Shown here piece by piece: positions 1 through 7,338 of a stretch of 11,167 nt of DNA; positions within the stretch are counted from its first letter, which is position 1, and each line of letters begins with the position of its first letter. The translations under genes were made by a program, and so were the position numbers. The DNA comes from Actinomycetes bacterium (lineage in GTDB: Bacteria > Actinomycetota > Actinomycetes > Actinomycetales > Microbacteriaceae). The stretch lies in the NCBI GenBank assembly GCA_023432005.1, contig JAEYVF010000062.1, forward strand, positions 1-11,167, read 5' to 3'. The notes under the pieces were generated by a model. It had not been told where the DNA came from and did not search any database. It saw only the letters and a list, made by a program, of their open reading frames with translations.

Positions 1-47
1 ATGAGCTCAGCCAGGCCGGCGAGGACTTCTTCGGTGGACAGTGCCAT
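1..47 (-). CDS. acpP: Acyl carrier protein, N-terminal fragment (runs off the window)
   Basis: Only the first 15 codons plus two bases lie inside the window, reading MALSTEEVLAGLAEL on the minus strand. This is a typical start for an actinobacterial acyl carrier protein, which holds growing acyl chains on a phosphopantetheine arm for type II fatty acid synthesis in the cytoplasm. The ATG at 45-47 is preceded by an AGGAGA Shine-Dalgarno sequence 8 nt upstream, which fixes the start. It lies 41 nt downstream of the fabH stop on the same strand, matching the known actinobacterial order fabD-fabH-acpP-fabF. The phosphopantetheine serine (DSL motif) is outside the window, so the call rests on the N-terminus and context. 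Confidence 0.85.
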   Translation of the reverse strand, partial: MALSTEEVLAGLAEL

Positions 48-88
48 GTTCGTTTTCTCCTAGGGGTGTCGAGTGACCGGGGACAAGT

Positions 89-1090
89 TTAGGGGAGCCG
101 CACGACCTGGGCCCCGAAGACGAGGCCGGCGCCGAAGCCGATCTGCAGCGCGAGCCCGCCCGAGAGCTCGGGGTGCTCCTCGAGCAGCCGGTGGGTCGCG
201 AGGGGGATCGAGGCGGCCGAGGTGTTGCCCGTCGTCTCGATGTCGCGGCCGATCGCGACATGCTCGGGCAGCTTCAGCTGCTTCGCGAGTTCGTCGATGA
301 TCCGCATGTTGGCCTGGTGCGGGATGAAGGCCGCGAGGTCGTCTGCCGTGACCCCGGCCTCCTCGAGCGCCTGGCGCGCGACCTTGGCCATCTCCCACAC
401 GGCCCAGCGGAAGACCGTCTGGCCGTCCTGGCGCATCGTGGGCCACGGCTTCACGCCGTCGAGGTACTCCTCGAAGGTCGCGTTCATGCCGACGGCGTCC
501 CACTTGGAGCCGTCGGAGCCCCAGACGGTCTTCGAGACGCCGGGCTCCTCGGCCGGACCGAGCACCGCGGCGCCCGCGCCGTCTCCGAGCAGGAAGGAGA
601 TCGAGCGGTCCTCCGGGTGCACGTACTGCGAGAGCTTCTCGGCTCCCACGACGAGCACGTACTCGGCGGCGCCGGCGCGGATGAGGGCGTCGGCCTGCGC
701 GATCGCGTAGGTGTAGCCCGCGCACGCGGCGCTGATGTCGTAGGCCGGGGCGGGGGAGACGCCGAGGCGCTCGGCGAGCAGGGTCGCCATCGACGGGGTG
801 ACGGCGACGTTGCTGATGGTGGAGACGAGCACGGCGCCGATGCGCGAGGGGTCGACGCCCGACCTCTCGATGGCTTCGCGGCCGGCGGTCTCGGCGAGGT
901 CGATCGCGTCGAGGCCCTTGGAGGCGCGCATGCGGGTGATGATGCCCGTGCGCTGGCGGATCCACTCGTCGCTCGAGTCGATCGGGCCGACGAGTTCGTC
1001 GTTTGTGACGACGAGGTCGCCGCGGGCGGCCCCGAGGGCCAGGATGCGGCTGCCGGGCGCGCCCTGCGCCTGCTTGAGGTGGACGGTCAC
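89..1090 (-). CDS. fabH: Beta-ketoacyl-ACP synthase III (FabH)
   Basis: This 333-residue protein condenses an acyl-CoA primer with malonyl-ACP, the first condensation of type II fatty acid synthesis. The complete catalytic triad is visible: Cys123 in DISAACAGYTYA, His258 in IPHQAN, and Asn289 in TTGNTSAAS. The thiolase-fold landmarks SSDEWI(R)QRTGI near residues 39-50 and the glycine-rich C-terminus (GFGAGLVFGAQ) are also present. Length matches the family. The start is GTG at 1088-1090, overlapping the fabD stop as GTGA, with a perfect AGGAGG 7 nt upstream inside fabD, so the two genes are translationally coupled. Actinobacterial FabH enzymes often accept branched-chain primers, but primer preference cannot be read from the sequence here. 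Confidence 0.97.
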   Translation of the reverse strand: MTVHLKQAQGAPGSRILALGAARGDLVVTNDELVGPIDSSDEWIRQRTGIITRMRASKGLDAIDLAETAGREAIERSGVDPSRIGAVLVSTISNVAVTPSMATLLAERLGVSPAPAYDISAACAGYTYAIAQADALIRAGAAEYVLVVGAEKLSQYVHPEDRSISFLLGDGAGAAVLGPAEEPGVSKTVWGSDGSKWDAVGMNATFEEYLDGVKPWPTMRQDGQTVFRWAVWEMAKVARQALEEAGVTADDLAAFIPHQANMRIIDELAKQLKLPEHVAIGRDIETTGNTSAASIPLATHRLLEEHPELSGGLALQIGFGAGLVFGAQVVRLP

Positions 1091-2013
1091 GCGGCGGCCT
1101 CCTGGTCGATGAGGGCGTGGGCGGCGGGGATGTCGTCGGGCGTCTTGACGGCGACCGTGGGGAGCCCCTTCAGCCCGCGCTTCGCGAGGCCCACGAGCGC
1201 GCCCGCGGGCGCGAGCTCGATGAGGCCCGTGACGCCGCTCGCGGCGAACGACTCCATGACGAGATCCCAGCGCACGGGGGAGGCGATCTGCCCGACGAGC
1301 AGCTCGAGGTAGCGCGGGCCGTCGTCGACGACCGATCCGTCGCGGTTGGTCCAGATGCGCAGGCTCGGGTGCTCCGCGACGATCCCGGATGCGACCTCGC
1401 GCATGGTGTCGACCGCGGGCTCCATGAAACGCGTGTGGAACGCGCCGGCGACCTGGAGCGGGATGACGCGCGCCCCGGCGGGCGGGTTCGCCTGCAGCGC
1501 CGACAGCGCGTGCAGCTCACCTGCGACGACGACCTGACCGCCGCCGTTCATGTTGGCGGGCGAGAGTCCGAGGGGCTCGAGCGCGGCGAGGAGCTCGGCC
1601 TGGTCGGCGCCGATGACGGCGCTCATACCGGTCTCGGTGATCGCGGCGGCCTCCGCCATCGAACGCCCGCGTGCGGCGACGAAGCGCATGGCGTCGGCCT
1701 CGTTCAGGATGCCCGCGCCCGCGGCCGCGGCGACCTCGCCGACCGAGTGGCCCGCGATACCGGCGACCTTGTCGCGGCGTCCATCGAGCACTGCCGCGAG
1801 GGAGAGCAGAGAGGCGCCGACGATGAGCGGCTGCGCGACCGCGGTGTCGCGGATGGTGTCGGCATCCGACACCGTCCCGTGCGCGCGGAGGTCGACACCC
1901 GCCGCATCGGAGAGCTCCGCGAGATGGTCGGTGAAGTGCGGCTCGGCGAGCCAGGGGTCGAGGAATCCGGGGGTCTGCGAGCCCTGTCCGGGCGCCACGA
2001 TCACGACGGTCAC
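1087..2013 (-). CDS. fabD: Malonyl-CoA:ACP transacylase (FabD)
   Basis: This 308-residue cytoplasmic enzyme moves malonyl groups from CoA to acyl carrier protein. The N-terminal GQGSQ motif (about residues 9-13) is present, as is the nucleophile elbow GHSVGE with Ser90. Arg115 in AARGRSM, His193 in GAFHTRFM and Gln242 in LLVGQIASPV occupy the places of the E. coli catalytic and substrate-binding residues Arg117, His201 and Gln250. The start is GTG at 2011-2013 with an AGGA element 7 nt upstream. It is the first fab gene of the cluster, behind the regulator and an 81-nt gap, and it overlaps fabH by 4 nt. Nothing suggests loss of activity. Confidence 0.97.
   Translation of the reverse strand: MTVVIVAPGQGSQTPGFLDPWLAEPHFTDHLAELSDAAGVDLRAHGTVSDADTIRDTAVAQPLIVGASLLSLAAVLDGRRDKVAGIAGHSVGEVAAAAGAGILNEADAMRFVAARGRSMAEAAAITETGMSAVIGADQAELLAALEPLGLSPANMNGGGQVVVAGELHALSALQANPPAGARVIPLQVAGAFHTRFMEPAVDTMREVASGIVAEHPSLRIWTNRDGSVVDDGPRYLELLVGQIASPVRWDLVMESFAASGVTGLIELAPAGALVGLAKRGLKGLPTVAVKTPDDIPAAHALIDQEAAA
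1098..1103 (-). promoter_or_regulatory. Shine-Dalgarno sequence of fabH
   Basis: AGGAGG on the minus strand, 7 nt before the GTG of fabH and inside the last codons of fabD. It decides the non-ATG start of fabH and indicates coupled translation. It is the strongest ribosome binding site in the window. Confidence 0.8.
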
Positions 2014-2094
2014 CTGACCATCCTGCCAAGCTGCCGACGGATCGGCGGCATATGGTCCACGAGAAATTGGCCGCGACGTTGGCAGATGCCTACA
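2014..2094 (-). promoter_or_regulatory. Candidate fab promoter/operator region with inverted repeats
   Basis: This 81-nt gap between the regulator stop and the fabD start is the only sizable spacer in the minus-strand cluster. It contains a 7-bp inverted repeat, CTGCCAA at 2023-2029 and TTGGCAG at 2079-2085. Inside that lies a hairpin-capable GCCGA/TCGGC pair at 2033-2037 and 2042-2046 with a 4-nt loop. No convincing -35/-10 pair was found; CATATG at about 2049-2054 is the most AT-rich core. In Streptomyces and Mycobacterium the neighbouring PucR-type regulator binds the fabD promoter, so this is the natural operator site. Assigning a specific repeat as the operator is inference. Confidence 0.4.
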
Positions 2095-3273
2095 TCAGTC
2101 GTGCTTGCGACCGGTGTCGGCGATCGATCCCACGATGAGGGCGGTCTGGAGGATGAGGGCCTCGCGCGCGCCCGTCGCATCCCAGCCGATGATCTCGCTG
2201 ATGCGCTTGAGCCGATAGCGCACCGTGTTGGCGTGCACGAAGAGCTCGCGAGCCGTCGCCTCGAGGGAGCGCCCGTTGTCGAGGTACGACCACAGCGTCA
2301 GCAGCAGCTCCCCGGAGTGATCCTTGAGCGGCTGGTAGATGCGCGCGATGAGAGTCGCGCGCGCGAGGGAGTCGCCCGCGAGGGCGCGCTCGGGCAGGAG
2401 GTCGTCGGCGAGCACCGGGCGCGGAGCGCTCCGCCACGACCTGGCGACAGCGAATCCGGCGAGGGCCGCGCGGGCGCTGCGGGCGGCGTCCACGAGCGAG
2501 GGCACCTCGTGACCGAGCACGAGGTGACCGGGCCCGAAGCCCGGCTCGAGCTGGCGCGCGATGTCGATGAAGGGCAGCGGCTCGCGCGCCTCCTCGTTCT
2601 CGCGCGCCTCGACCCGTCCGATCACGAGCACGAGGCGGGATCCCTGCACGCCGATGAGCACGTCGGAGTCGAGGTGGCGCGCCGTTCGACGCAGCTGGTC
2701 GACGTCGAGCATGCGGGGGGCCGTGCCCACGAGCACCGAGACGGCGCCATGACCCGTCCATCCGAGGGCGGCGACCCGGCTCGGCAGCTCGCTGTCGTAC
2801 TCGCCCGTGAGGATCGAGTCGACGACGAGCGCCTCGAGCCGGGCGTCCCACAGGCCGCGCGCCTCCGCGGCGCGTGCGTACACGTCGGCCGCCGCGAAGG
2901 CGATCTCGCGCGAGTAGAGCAGGATCGCCTCGCGCAGCTCGTCGCTCGAGCTCGTGACGCGCTCCTCGACGACCTCGACGGTCACCCGGATGAGCTGCAG
3001 CGTCTGCTGCAGGCTCACCGAGCGCAGCAGCTCGCGCGGCGCCGCGCCGAACACGTCGGCGGCGATCCACGGCGTCGAGCTGGGGTCGTCGTACCAGGAG
3101 ATGAACGAGGTGATGCCCGCCTGGGCGACGAGGCCGACGGCGCTTCGTCGCCCGGGCGGCATCTCGCGATACCAGGGCAGCGTGTCGTCGAGGCGCTTGA
3201 GCGTCGTCGTCGCGAGCTCGCCTGACAGCGTCCGCAGCCAGGCGAGCGTCTGCGCCTTCGTCCTCTCCGCCAC
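2095..3273 (-). CDS. fasR: PucR-family transcriptional regulator of FasR/MabR type
   Basis: This 392-residue protein has the layout of PucR/CdaR regulators. An N-terminal alpha-helical domain (about 1-160, with LPWYREMPPGRRSAVGLVAQAG typical of the FasR/MabR type) precedes a GGDEF-like middle domain (about 165-285). The C-terminal helix-turn-helix covers about 323-380, where the core reads SLEATARELFVHANTVRYRL. FasR of Streptomyces coelicolor and MabR (Rv2242) of Mycobacterium tuberculosis occupy the same place before fabD and control the fatty acid synthase II genes. It starts 13 nt after the aceE stop and is probably co-transcribed with aceE. The start is a GTG with no clear Shine-Dalgarno sequence, so it could be coupled to aceE termination. 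Acyl-CoA or malonyl-CoA sensing is known or proposed for relatives but cannot be read here. Confidence 0.88.
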   Translation of the reverse strand: MAERTKAQTLAWLRTLSGELATTTLKRLDDTLPWYREMPPGRRSAVGLVAQAGITSFISWYDDPSSTPWIAADVFGAAPRELLRSVSLQQTLQLIRVTVEVVEERVTSSSDELREAILLYSREIAFAAADVYARAAEARGLWDARLEALVVDSILTGEYDSELPSRVAALGWTGHGAVSVLVGTAPRMLDVDQLRRTARHLDSDVLIGVQGSRLVLVIGRVEARENEEAREPLPFIDIARQLEPGFGPGHLVLGHEVPSLVDAARSARAALAGFAVARSWRSAPRPVLADDLLPERALAGDSLARATLIARIYQPLKDHSGELLLTLWSYLDNGRSLEATARELFVHANTVRYRLKRISEIIGWDATGAREALILQTALIVGSIADTGRKHD

Positions 3274-3286
3274 CGGTGGCGTCGGC

Positions 3287-6010
3287 CTAGCTCTCGCCGC
3301 CCGCGGAGCCGGTCGTGCCGGCGTTCACGTCGTGCAGCTTGTACTTGTCGATCGCCTGGAGCACGTAGGCGGGGTCGACCTGGCCGCGGCGCGCGAGCGA
3401 CTGCAGGATCCGCACCACGATCGACGGGCCGTCGATCTTGAAGTAGCGGCGGGCAGCCGGACGCGTGTCGCTGAAGCCGAAGTCGTCGGCGCCGAGCGTC
3501 GCGAACTCACCGGGCACCCACGCGCGGATCTGGTCCGGCACGGCGTGCATGTAGTCGGTGACGCCGAGGAACGGCCCCTCCGCCCCGCTCAGCTTCTGCC
3601 ACACGTACGGCACGTGCGGCTGCTGGGTGGGGTTGAGGAAGTTGTGCTCGTCGGCGGCGATGCCGTCGCGGCGCAGCTCGCTCCACGAGGTGACGCTCCA
3701 CACGTCGGCGGCGACGCCCCAGTCCTTCGCGAGCAGCTCCTGCGCCTCGAGCGCCCACGGCACCGACACGCCGGAGGCGAGGATCTGCGCCTTGGGCCCG
3801 CGGACGGTGGCGTCCTTGAGCTTGTAGATGCCGCGCAGGAGACCGTCGACGTCGAGGTCCTCGGGCTCGGCGGGCTGCACGTTCGGCTCGTTGTACACCG
3901 TGAGGTAGTACATGACGTTCGGATCGGGGTGCTGCCCGCCGTACATCCTCTCGAGGCCGGCGCGCACGATGTGGCCGATCTCGTAGCCGTACGCCGGGTC
4001 GTAGGACACGACGGCGGGGTTCGTCGATGCGATGAGCGGCGAGTGGCCGTCCGCGTGCTGCAGGCCCTCGCCCGTGAGCGTCGTGCGGCCTGCCGTCGCG
4101 CCGATGATGAAGCCGCGCGCCATCTGGTCGCCGGCCGCCCACATGGCGTCGCCCGTGCGCTGGAACCCGAACATCGAGTAGAACACGTACACCGGGATGA
4201 GCGGCTCGCCGTGCGTCGAGTACGAGGTGCCGATCGCGGTGAACGCCGCGAACGCGCCCGCCTCGTTGATGCCGACGTGGACGATCTGGCCCTGCGGGCT
4301 CTCCTTGTAGGCCAGCAGCAGCTCGCGGTCGACCGAGGTGTAGTGCTGGCCGTTCGGGTTGTAGATCTTCGCCGTCGGGAAGTAGGCGTCCATGCCGAAC
4401 GTGCGGGCCTCGTCCGGGATGATCGGCACGATGCGCTTGCCGATGCCCGGGTCCTTCAGGAGATCCTTGAGCAGGCGCGCGAACGCCATGGTCGTGGCGA
4501 CCTCCTGCTTGCCCGAGCCCTTCTTCGCGATCTCGTAGGCGGAGTCCGCGGGCAGGGCCAGGTCGACGTACTTCGACCGGCGCTCCGGCAGGTACCCGCC
4601 GAGCTCGCGGCGGCGCTCCTGCAGGTACTGGATCGCCGGGTCGTCCTGACCGGGGTGGTAGTACGGAGGCAGGTAGGGGTTCTCCTCGAGCTGCGCGTCC
4701 GTGATGGGGATGCGGAGCTCGTCGCGGAACTGCTTGAGGTTGTCGAGCGTGAGCTTCTTCATCTGGTGGGTCGCGTTGCGGCCCTCGAAGCTCTTGCCGA
4801 GGCCGTAGCCCTTGATGGTCTTCGCGAGGATGACGGTGGGCTGGCCCTCGTGGCGCACGGCGGCCTGGAACGCCGCGTACACCTTGCGGTAGTCGTGCCC
4901 GCCGCGCTTGAGGTTCCAGACCTGCTCGTCGCTGTAGTCCTCCACGAGCTTGAGCGTCTCGGGGTCGCGACCGAAGAAGTTCTCGCGCACGTAGGCGCCG
5001 TCCTCGGCCTTGTAGGTCTGGTAGTCGCCGTCGGGCGTCTCGTTCATGAGCTTGACGAGCGCGCCGTTGTCACGGGCGAGCAGGTCGTCCCACTCACGAC
5101 CCCAGATGACCTTGATGACGTTCCAGCCGGCGCCGCGGAAGAAGCTCTCGAGCTCCTGGATGATCTTGCCGTTTCCGCGGACCGGACCGTCGAGGCGCTG
5201 CAGGTTGCAGTTGACGACGAACGTGAGGTTGTCGAGCTTCTCGTTGGCGGCCCACTGCAGGGCGCCGCGGCTCTCGACCTCGTCCATCTCGCCGTCGCCG
5301 AGGAAGGCCCACACGCGGCTGTCGGAGCGGTCGACGATCCCGCGATTGGTGAGGTACTTGTTGTTCTGCGCCTGCCAGATCGCGTTGATCGGTCCGAGAC
5401 CCATCGACACGGTCGGGAACTGCCAGAACTCCGGCATGAGACGGGGGTGCGGGTACGAGCTCAGCCCGTGCGGGGCCCGCGACTTCTCCTGGCGGAAGCC
5501 GTCGAGGTTCTCCTCGGTCAGACGGCCCTCGAGGTAGGCGCGCGCGTACATGCCGGGGGAGGCGTGACCCTGGTAGAAGATCTGGTCGCCGCCCGAGGGG
5601 TGATCCTGTCCGCGGAAGAACCAGTTGTGGCCGACCTCGTAGAGCGATGCGCTCGACGCGTAGGTCGAGATGTGGCCGCCGACCGCGATGCCCGGACGCT
5701 GGGCGCGGTGCACCGTGACCGCGGCGTTCCAGCGGATCCAGCGGCGGTACTGACGCTCGAGCTCCTCATCGCCCGGGAACTCCGGCTCGTTCTCCGGTGC
5801 GATGGTGTTGATGTAGTCCGTCGTCGGCACCATGGGAACGCCCAGGTGCAGATCCTTGGATCGCTTGAGCAGGCTCAGCATGATCTCGCGACCACGCTGG
5901 TGTCCCTTCTCCTCGACGAGCGCGTCGAGGGACTCCTGCCATTCGGCGGTCTCCTCCGGGTCCTGATCGGTGTTGTTCACCGAGTACGGATCCTGGTCGT
6001 TCACCGTCAC
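3287..6010 (-). CDS. aceE: Pyruvate dehydrogenase E1 component, homodimeric type (AceE)
   Basis: This 907-residue thiamine-diphosphate enzyme decarboxylates pyruvate and acetylates the lipoyl group of the E2 subunit, feeding acetyl-CoA to the TCA cycle and lipid synthesis. The thiamine-Mg motif is seen as GDGEMDE (238-244) followed by NCNLQ (267-271), with Asp239 and Asn269 as predicted ligands. His149 (QGHASPG), Tyr186 (SSYPHP), Glu583 (INEAGA) and His652 (GLQHADGHS) align with E. coli His142, Tyr177, Glu571 and His640. Length fits the family. The reading frame stays open about 512 codons further upstream by GC bias. The GTG at 6008-6010 (MTVNDQDPYS) is chosen because it matches family N-termini and follows a purine-rich AGGAAGAGG. 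It heads the aceE-regulator-fab cluster. Confidence 0.96.
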   Translation of the reverse strand: MTVNDQDPYSVNNTDQDPEETAEWQESLDALVEEKGHQRGREIMLSLLKRSKDLHLGVPMVPTTDYINTIAPENEPEFPGDEELERQYRRWIRWNAAVTVHRAQRPGIAVGGHISTYASSASLYEVGHNWFFRGQDHPSGGDQIFYQGHASPGMYARAYLEGRLTEENLDGFRQEKSRAPHGLSSYPHPRLMPEFWQFPTVSMGLGPINAIWQAQNNKYLTNRGIVDRSDSRVWAFLGDGEMDEVESRGALQWAANEKLDNLTFVVNCNLQRLDGPVRGNGKIIQELESFFRGAGWNVIKVIWGREWDDLLARDNGALVKLMNETPDGDYQTYKAEDGAYVRENFFGRDPETLKLVEDYSDEQVWNLKRGGHDYRKVYAAFQAAVRHEGQPTVILAKTIKGYGLGKSFEGRNATHQMKKLTLDNLKQFRDELRIPITDAQLEENPYLPPYYHPGQDDPAIQYLQERRRELGGYLPERRSKYVDLALPADSAYEIAKKGSGKQEVATTMAFARLLKDLLKDPGIGKRIVPIIPDEARTFGMDAYFPTAKIYNPNGQHYTSVDRELLLAYKESPQGQIVHVGINEAGAFAAFTAIGTSYSTHGEPLIPVYVFYSMFGFQRTGDAMWAAGDQMARGFIIGATAGRTTLTGEGLQHADGHSPLIASTNPAVVSYDPAYGYEIGHIVRAGLERMYGGQHPDPNVMYYLTVYNEPNVQPAEPEDLDVDGLLRGIYKLKDATVRGPKAQILASGVSVPWALEAQELLAKDWGVAADVWSVTSWSELRRDGIAADEHNFLNPTQQPHVPYVWQKLSGAEGPFLGVTDYMHAVPDQIRAWVPGEFATLGADDFGFSDTRPAARRYFKIDGPSIVVRILQSLARRGQVDPAYVLQAIDKYKLHDVNAGTTGSAGGES

Positions 6011-6047
6011 CCTTGACCTCTTCCTGATCGTGTCATGGCCATCGTCG

Positions 6048-6053
6048 AGTCTA
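6048..6053 (-). promoter_or_regulatory. Possible -10 box for aceE
   Basis: TAGACT on the minus strand, 37 nt before the aceE start, fits the actinobacterial TAnnnT -10 pattern. It would leave a leader of about 30 nt containing the purine-rich ribosome binding site. No good -35 is visible 16-18 nt upstream. The 121-nt aceE/ahpE gap holds divergent promoters and nothing else I can identify. Confidence 0.35.
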
Positions 6054-6117
6054 GGCCCGGGATGCTGTCCGGTGCCGCCACCCCGGACGTCCACCGGCGC
6101 AATCGCGGACCGCGGCG

Positions 6118-6123
6118 TATGAT
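6118..6123 (+). promoter_or_regulatory. -10 box of ahpE, leaderless type
   Basis: TATGAT lies 8 nt before the GTG start of the peroxiredoxin gene. At this distance transcription would begin at or next to the start codon, giving a leaderless mRNA, which agrees with the absence of a Shine-Dalgarno sequence. The -35 area (about 6095-6100) is GC-rich and unconvincing. Confidence 0.55.
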
Positions 6124-6131
6124 CGTCGCTC

Positions 6132-6605
6132 GTGGCTCTGGAGAATGACACGCAGGCCCCCGACTTCGACCTGCCCAACCAGTACGGCGAGCACGTACGA
6201 CTCAGCGACTTCCGCGGCCGCAAGCCCGTCGCGCTCGTCTTCTTCCCGCTCGCCTTCTCGAGCACGTGCACGGGGGAGCTGTGCGTCCTCCGCGACAATC
6301 TCGCCGAGTTCGAGCGGCATGGCGTCGAGCTCATCGGCATCTCGGTGGACTCGAAGGCCGCGTTGCGTGCCTGGGCCGAGCAGGAGGGATACGACTTCAC
6401 GCTCCTGGCCGACTTCTGGCCGCACGGCGCCGTCGCCAAGGAGTACGGCGTGTTCCTCGAGGAGAAGGGCTTCGCGAACCGCGCGACGTTCGTGATCGAC
6501 GTCAAGGGCATCATCCGCGCGTCCTTCATCACGGCGCCGGGGCAGGCCAGGTCGCTCGAGGAGTACCGGGCGGCGCTCGACGAGGTGCTCCCCGTCTCGG
6601 TCTGA
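6132..6605 (+). CDS. ahpE: Peroxiredoxin, AhpE/BCP type
   Basis: This 157-residue thioredoxin-fold peroxidase reduces hydrogen peroxide, organic peroxides or peroxynitrite in the cytoplasm. The active site PLAFSSTC gives the PxxxS/TxxC motif with peroxidatic Cys46, and Arg117 (ANRATF) is the conserved partner arginine. FFPLAF, DFWPHGAV and the ANRATFVID segment closely resemble M. tuberculosis AhpE (Rv2238c), which also lies divergent to and near aceE. Unlike that 1-Cys enzyme, this one has Cys51 five residues after Cys46. That is the position of the resolving cysteine in E. coli BCP/PrxQ, so a disulfide mechanism is possible. The GTG start is supported by a TATGAT box 8 nt upstream and no ribosome binding site. 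A BCP label would be the alternative name. Confidence 0.92.
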   Translation: MALENDTQAPDFDLPNQYGEHVRLSDFRGRKPVALVFFPLAFSSTCTGELCVLRDNLAEFERHGVELIGISVDSKAALRAWAEQEGYDFTLLADFWPHGAVAKEYGVFLEEKGFANRATFVIDVKGIIRASFITAPGQARSLEEYRAALDEVLPVSV

Positions 6606-6612
6606 CGCGTGG

Positions 6613-6627
6613 GGCGGCTCAGCCGCC
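6613..6627. terminator. GC hairpin between convergent genes
   Basis: A perfect 6-bp stem GGCGGC/GCCGCC with a TCA loop sits where ahpE and the minus-strand membrane protein gene meet. The loop is itself the TGA stop codon of the minus-strand gene. There is no T-tract on either side, so it would be a tract-less, possibly bidirectional, terminator. Termination activity is inferred from position and shape only. Confidence 0.45.
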
Positions 6628-7311
6628 GACGACGTTGACGGCGCGCGCGATCACGAGCGCGAGGATCGCGAATCCCGAGATCGACTCGACGAGCATGAGC
6701 GCCTTCGCGCGGATCGACAGCGGCATGACATCGGTCGGGCTGAACGCCATGGCGTCCGTCGCCGAGAAGTAGAGGTAGTCGAAGAACTGCGGGCTCCAGT
6801 CGGCGCGGCCCGACGACCGGGCGGCGACCTCGACGACGGCGCCGGCGTCCTCGTCCTGCGGGAAGCGGAAGTCGGCGGGGGGCAGGTCGTCGCGGGCCTC
6901 CCGGCGACGGGCGACCGGACCGCCCCGATCCATCTCCCAGTAGATGATCGCGTAGCCGATGACGTTCGAGACCCATACCTGAGCCGCCGCGAGCAGGATG
7001 GCGGGCGCGTCGGCGCTGTGGCCGAACAGCAGCTCGTAGCCGAGCTGAACGAGCGCGATCTGGTTCGCGACGAGCAGCAGGACCGCGAGCGTGATCGAGG
7101 AGATGCGCGACCAGCGGCTCTCGCGCGTGAGGCGCACGGGGTTGAACCAGATGAGCGGCACGAGCGCGAGCGCGCAGAGCGCGGCGATCGTATAGCGCAG
7201 CTCGGGCAGGAACGCGCCAGGCAGCAGCACGTAGAGCGCGACGGCCACGACGACGGCGACGACCACGGGCCAGCGGTGCTCGGGGCGGGTGCGGAAGGCG
7301 ACGCTCGTCAC
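6619..7311 (-). CDS. Multi-pass membrane protein with pore-like C-terminal segment, function unknown
   Basis: This 230-residue protein has hydrophobic segments at about 14-31, 39-56, 70-94 and 103-125. A charged cytoplasmic-looking loop (about 126-172, beginning YWEMDRGGP) follows. Next come an amphipathic stretch YLYFSATDAMAFSPTDVMPL (180-198) and a last membrane helix (203-227). The final part resembles a pore helix plus inner helix of ion-channel folds, but the potassium selectivity signature TVGYG is absent. I recognise the arrangement as a widespread uncharacterised actinobacterial membrane family, perhaps related to DUF1345, and cannot name a substrate. The start is GTG at 7309-7311, with TAGGCT 6 nt upstream suggesting a leaderless transcript. 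It converges on ahpE and diverges from the tRNA gene. Confidence 0.8.
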   Translation of the reverse strand: MTSVAFRTRPEHRWPVVVAVVVAVALYVLLPGAFLPELRYTIAALCALALVPLIWFNPVRLTRESRWSRISSITLAVLLLVANQIALVQLGYELLFGHSADAPAILLAAAQVWVSNVIGYAIIYWEMDRGGPVARRREARDDLPPADFRFPQDEDAGAVVEVAARSSGRADWSPQFFDYLYFSATDAMAFSPTDVMPLSIRAKALMLVESISGFAILALVIARAVNVVGG

Positions 7312-7317
7312 ATCCGG

Positions 7318-7323
7318 AGCCTA
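7318..7323 (-). promoter_or_regulatory. Possible -10 box of the membrane protein gene, leaderless type
   Basis: TAGGCT on the minus strand, 6 nt before the GTG at 7311. There is no Shine-Dalgarno sequence before that start, so a leaderless transcript is the simplest reading. No good -35 is seen. Confidence 0.4.
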
Positions 7324-7332
7324 ATCCCCGGA

Positions 7333-7338
7333 TAGCAT
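7333..7338 (+). promoter_or_regulatory. Possible -10 box of tRNA-Val
   Basis: TAGCAT ends 9 nt before the first base of the tRNA, placing transcription start a few bases upstream of the mature 5' end. The matching -35 area falls on the start codon region of the divergent membrane protein gene and is not canonical. Confidence 0.4.

Noticed and set aside
1117..3225. 702-codon plus-strand open frame opposite fabD and the regulator
   Set aside because: It spans two real genes and the gap between them, with Arg/Asp/Glu/Gly-rich composition typical of antisense GC shadows.
2954..6016. 1020-codon plus-strand open frame opposite aceE
   Set aside because: It mirrors aceE's codon bias, has low-complexity Arg/Val/Leu/Glu composition and no family match. 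It is a shadow frame of a clearly conserved enzyme.
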